Shown here: piece by piece, positions 47,956 to 50,896 of the stretch
Numbering within the stretch: position 1 is the stretch's first letter
How the letters are laid out: every line of letters starts with the position of its first letter
Assembly (NCBI GenBank): GCA_029210945.1
Contig: JARGGH010000023.1
Span: 1-50,896, forward strand
Origin: Anaerolineales bacterium
Lineage (GTDB): Bacteria > Chloroflexota > Anaerolineae > Anaerolineales > E44-bin32
DNA: 50,896 nt
Reading direction: 5' to 3'
Notes under the pieces: generated by a model
Databases searched by the model: none
Told to the model about the DNA's origin: nothing
The model's input: only the letters and a program-made list of their open reading frames with translations
Translations under genes and position numbers: made by a program

Positions 47956-48437
47956 GGCAGCGCTTCCAGGGTTGATTTGACGCGTTCAGGATCCAGGGTG
48001 CCGACCATTCTCCAGAGCTCTTGACCCTGCGCATCCAGGAACACAAATGTGGGTGTGTAGCGAAATTGGTAGCGGTTTAAAATTGACTCTACCCCACGAT
48101 CCAGCACATTAACTCTGATAACCCCCAGGTTCTCGGCGTGATCCAGTTCAACCTGCTTGACGATCGGTTCGATCGCCATGCACGCGATGCAGTAAGGGCT
48201 CTGAAATTCGATCAGGACGGGCTGCCCGGCGTTCACGCTTTTTTCAAAGCTGCTGCTAGAAAACGACCCACCACCGATGGGACGGAAGAAGGTGAAGGCA
48301 AATATGAGGCCGATCGAGAGCGCCAGAAGGGCCATCAGGCTTCCTTCGGCGGGTCCCCGCTGCCGTAGGAATATCACCAACCCCAGCAGTAATCCGGCCG
48401 CGAGCAGCAGAAATGAGAACTGGTTCAGAAAAGCCAT
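47952..48437 (-). CDS. Membrane-anchored thioredoxin-like protein
   Basis: The 161-residue protein has two N-terminal membrane helices (about 5-25 and 34-52). A thioredoxin domain follows, with the active-site CxxC as SPYCIACMAIEP and the cis-Pro loop FRYTPTFVFLD. It should act as a disulfide oxidoreductase at the membrane face, perhaps outside the cell. ATG 48437 follows GGAGGTTGC; the longer frame from 48470 has no such site. It is the first gene of the run to the AMMECR1 gene, and a TACAAT lies upstream as a possible -10 box. Confidence 0.88.
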   Translation of the reverse strand: MAFLNQFSFLLLAAGLLLGLVIFLRQRGPAEGSLMALLALSIGLIFAFTFFRPIGGGSFSSSSFEKSVNAGQPVLIEFQSPYCIACMAIEPIVKQVELDHAENLGVIRVNVLDRGVESILNRYQFRYTPTFVFLDAQGQELWRMVGTLDPERVKSTLEALP

Positions 48438-48697
48438 GCAACCTCCAGGCGTTGATGAGGATTGTATCATCGATGTCCTTCCCGCCTGACCAGACCGGTT
48501 TAAAAAATTTGGTCCTGGCAGAACCCGTGGACAGTTCTGAGCTTGGGCGGATAGCCCGGGGTTTGCCGGGCCGGGGCTGCCAGATCGGTTTCGCCTTCGA
48601 TTTCCAGCCCTAGCGATGCGGCTGTCTTTACAAGACCCCCCTCCTCCTTTAGAATGCGTACGTTCTCATAAAAAATCAATAGAAGGAATCCCAAAGC

Positions 48698-50773
48698 ATG
48701 AAAGAATACGGAACCGAATCGATCCGCAACGTCGCCCTGGCTTCCCACAGCGGGAGCGGTAAGACCATCCTGGCGGAGGCGATGCTCTTCACAACCGGGG
48801 CGATCACTCGAATGGGCGCTGTCGCTGAGGGCAACACCGTCTCGGACTTTGAGGAAGAGGAGATTCGCAGAAACCTTTCACTTTCAACCTCGATCCTGCC
48901 GGTCGAATTCAAAGATCACAAGATCAACATCCTGGATACACCGGGATACACGGATTTCATCGGGGAGGTCATCTCTGCGCTAAGCGTGGCGGACAGCGCC
49001 GTTTTGCTCGTCGATTCGGTTGCCGGGATTGAGGTGGGGACGGAGTTGGTCTGGGATTACTGTGACCAATTCAACCTGCCGCGCTATGTCATGATTAGCA
49101 AAATGGATCGCGAAAACGCCAACTTTAAAGCGGTCTTGAATTCTCTAAGCAGGCTCTCGAGTGATGCCACTTTCATCCCCGTGCAGCTGCCGTGGGGAGA
49201 GAAGCAAGACTTCAAAGGCGTGATCGATCTCTTCTCCATGACGGCGCGCGAAGGCGACGGGGTGTCACGATCAGACATTCCGGATGAGTATGCCGATCAA
49301 GCGGAGGAAGCCCGCACGGCCCTGGTTGAAGCGGCTGCAGAGGGCGATGATTCGCTGTTGGAGAAGTACCTCGAAGGCGAGCAGCTCTCGAGCGAGGAAA
49401 TCGTTCACGGATTCCAATCGGTAGTTAAAAAAGGCCGCTTTATCCCCGTGTTCGTCAGTTCAGCATCCGACGCCACCGGCGTCGTGCCGTTTATGGAAGC
49501 GCTGATAGAACTGGTGCCCTCACCGCTGGAGGCTGATCCGAAGAAAGCGGAAGGGGCCAAGGGCGAGGAGCTGCTTGAGAATAAAGACAGCGGCCCGCTG
49601 GCGGCTTATGTCTGGAAGACGACCGCCGATCCCTTTGTGGGCAAGTTAACTTACATGCGCATCTTCTCCGGTGTGCTTTCATCGGATACGCGTGTTTGGA
49701 ATCACTCTCGGAATGAGGAGGAGCGGCTTGGATCGCTCTACGTCATGCGGGGGAAAGAACAGATCAGCGTTAAGACGCTGCATGCCGGTGATATCGGGAC
49801 GGTCGCCAAACTGGGTGAAACCGCGACTGGCGATACGCTCGGAGATAAAGGCTATCCGATTAAGGTCGTCAGACCTGATTATCCGAACGCCCTCTTCTCT
49901 GTCGCCGTCAATCCCAAGACGCAGGCTGATTCGACCAAGATCAGCCCGACGCTCACGCGGCTCTGTGAGGAAGATCCAACCTTATCCTGGAACCAGGAGG
50001 CGAGCACCAACCAGACGATCCTGCAGGGCATGGGTGATCAGCATATCGACGTAGCCATTCGCAAGGCCGAATCCAAATTCCAGGTCAGCCTCGAGACCGA
50101 GGTGCCCAGGGTGCCGTACCGCGAGACGATCACCAAGGAGGGTCATGCGCAGTATCGCCATAAGAAACAGACGGGCGGTGCCGGCCAGTTCGGCGAAGTC
50201 CATCTGCGCGTCGAGCCGTTGGAAGAAGGGGATTTCGAATTTGTAAACGAAGTTTTCGGTGGCGCCATCTCGCAGGGTTTCATGCCTGCAATTGAGAAGG
50301 GTGTTAAGGGGGTCATGAAGCAGGGCGTAGTGGCGGGATATCCTGTGGAGAAAGTCAAAGTGGCTGTGACCGACGGCAAGGAGCATCCGGTCGACTCGAA
50401 AGCGGTCGCCTTCGAGGTCGCTGGACGCGAAGCTTTCAAACTTGCGGTAAACGACGCGGCACCGGTGCTCCTTGAGCCGATAATGAACGTGAGGGTCACC
50501 GTTCCGGAATCGAACATGGGCGATGTACTTGGCGACCTTAACACCCGCCGAGCGCGTGTGCAAGGGATGGACACCGGTCACGGGCGCAGCGTTGTGACCG
50601 CCCTGGTCCCGCTCGCCGAAATTCAACGCTACACAACCGATTTGCGCTCGATTACTGGTGGGCGTGGTGTGTTTGACATGCAACTGGATCATTACGAAGT
50701 TGTCCCTCACCACGTCGCTGAAGAGATCATCGCGGCTAAGGCGAAAGACGGAAAGGAAGAGTCGGACGACTAA
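48698..50773 (+). CDS. Elongation factor G-like GTPase (EF-G2 type)
   Basis: The 691-residue protein has the domain order of EF-G: G domain with insertion, domains II to V. The C-terminal domains are well conserved (THKKQTGGAGQFGEV-like HKKQTGGAGQFGEVHLRVEP, and GVFDMQLDHYEVVP). The G domain is of the divergent EF-G2 type: P-loop SHSGSGKT (canonical EF-G has AHIDAGKT), G4 ISKMDR (NKMD in EF-G) and G3 DTPGYTDF, where the catalytic His is Tyr84. Such paralogues often hydrolyse GTP slowly or serve another step than translocation. AAGGA lies upstream of ATG 48698. A terminator follows. Confidence 0.9.
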   Translation: MKEYGTESIRNVALASHSGSGKTILAEAMLFTTGAITRMGAVAEGNTVSDFEEEEIRRNLSLSTSILPVEFKDHKINILDTPGYTDFIGEVISALSVADSAVLLVDSVAGIEVGTELVWDYCDQFNLPRYVMISKMDRENANFKAVLNSLSRLSSDATFIPVQLPWGEKQDFKGVIDLFSMTAREGDGVSRSDIPDEYADQAEEARTALVEAAAEGDDSLLEKYLEGEQLSSEEIVHGFQSVVKKGRFIPVFVSSASDATGVVPFMEALIELVPSPLEADPKKAEGAKGEELLENKDSGPLAAYVWKTTADPFVGKLTYMRIFSGVLSSDTRVWNHSRNEEERLGSLYVMRGKEQISVKTLHAGDIGTVAKLGETATGDTLGDKGYPIKVVRPDYPNALFSVAVNPKTQADSTKISPTLTRLCEEDPTLSWNQEASTNQTILQGMGDQHIDVAIRKAESKFQVSLETEVPRVPYRETITKEGHAQYRHKKQTGGAGQFGEVHLRVEPLEEGDFEFVNEVFGGAISQGFMPAIEKGVKGVMKQGVVAGYPVEKVKVAVTDGKEHPVDSKAVAFEVAGREAFKLAVNDAAPVLLEPIMNVRVTVPESNMGDVLGDLNTRRARVQGMDTGHGRSVVTALVPLAEIQRYTTDLRSITGGRGVFDMQLDHYEVVPHHVAEEIIAAKAKDGKEESDD

Positions 50774-50788
50774 CCCGACGAACAATTG

Positions 50789-50816
50789 TCCGGGCCGGGA
50801 GATTCCCCGGCCCGGA
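50789..50816 (+). terminator. Intrinsic terminator of the EF-G-like gene
   Basis: TCCGGGCCGGG (50789-50799) pairs perfectly with CCCGGCCCGGA (50806-50816) around AGATTC and is followed by TTTCTT. It begins 15 nt after the stop codon. Confidence 0.9.
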
Positions 50817-50822
50817 TTTCTT

Positions 50823-50896
50823 GTACGCCCGGCATGGGCGATAGCTAGGAGGTGAGAGTCCTCTGCGGGCGTTGATCCGACGAACCGCTAGCCGAA
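50823..50896 (+). mobile_element. Probable 5' end of a group II intron (cut by the window)
   Basis: Directly after the terminator T-run, the sequence GTACGCCCGGCATGGGCGAT, then GCTAGGAGGTGAGAGTCCTC and GACGAACCGCTAGCCGAA, matches the 5' domain I style of bacterial group II introns (GUGYG-like start, GGAGGUGARAGUCCUC, CGCUAGCCGAA). Class C introns typically insert after terminator hairpins, as here. The reverse-transcriptase gene would lie beyond the window, so this is a pattern-based call. Confidence 0.55.

Overview
The window looks like a chromosomal segment of a free-living bacterium, most likely of the Chloroflexota (Anaerolineae-like). That is an inference from gene content: DUF2085 and DUF4126 membrane proteins, a DUF4388 protein paired with a small MglA-like GTPase, a degenerate methylase-like protein, VCBS-type lipoproteins, an EF-G paralogue and P-II-like proteins beside cation antiporters. 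No rRNA or ribosomal-protein marker is present to prove it. Genes are dense, on both strands, with many 1-8 nt overlaps. Most coding regions look chromosomal and vertically inherited. The main accessory-looking stretch is about 41.7-44.9 kb, and the right edge appears to hold the start of a group II intron.

Layout. 0-5.3 kb: a truncated membrane glycosyltransferase, a family-4-type uracil-DNA glycosylase without its usual cluster cysteines, an aldo/keto reductase, an unknown membrane protein, three small proteins (59 aa unknown, DUF1508, DUF3597) and a tRNA-Asn. 5.4-7.9 kb: DUF2085 and DUF4126 proteins convergent with a DUF1295 protein. 8.0-13.25 kb (minus): a thiamine uptake and activation operon, TPP riboswitch - thiN - thiB - thiP - thiQ - DUF402. 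13.3-18.1 kb (minus): a GAF/PAS histidine kinase with its receiver, then the small GTPase and DUF4388 protein. 18.4-24.6 kb (minus): two UPF0316 paralogues, a PIG-L deacetylase, YjbQ, a diguanylate cyclase, FabI, 3-methyladenine glycosylase and a sugar-nucleotide epimerase. 24.7-31.5 kb: a membrane-anchored candidate metalloprotease, an M20 peptidase, a lipoprotein, a methylase-like protein and PlsY. 31.5-37.8 kb: a class A penicillin-binding protein, a MaoC-like protein and a large glycosidase-like protein.

37.8-41.7 kb is the most interesting locus. A CPA2 antiporter gene overlaps a P-II-like gene. It is followed by a CPA1 antiporter whose C-terminus is itself a DarA/PstA-like (P-II-like, cyclic-di-AMP-receptor) domain, and then by a free-standing DarA/PstA-like protein translationally coupled to it. 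I read this as an ion-homeostasis module controlled by small-ligand receptor domains. 42.3-44.1 kb: a lipoprotein built from two 701-bp copies that differ by only five synonymous changes. 44.6-48.4 kb (minus): a tightly overlapping run encoding a thioredoxin-like protein, methyltransferase, phosphatase-superfamily enzyme, flavin reductase and AMMECR1 protein, followed by an unknown protein and a decayed acetyltransferase. 48.7-50.8 kb: an EF-G-like GTPase, its terminator, and a probable group II intron 5' end.

Several genes have a -10 box only 6-8 nt before the start codon, so leaderless transcription seems common here. Intrinsic terminator hairpins are also frequent.
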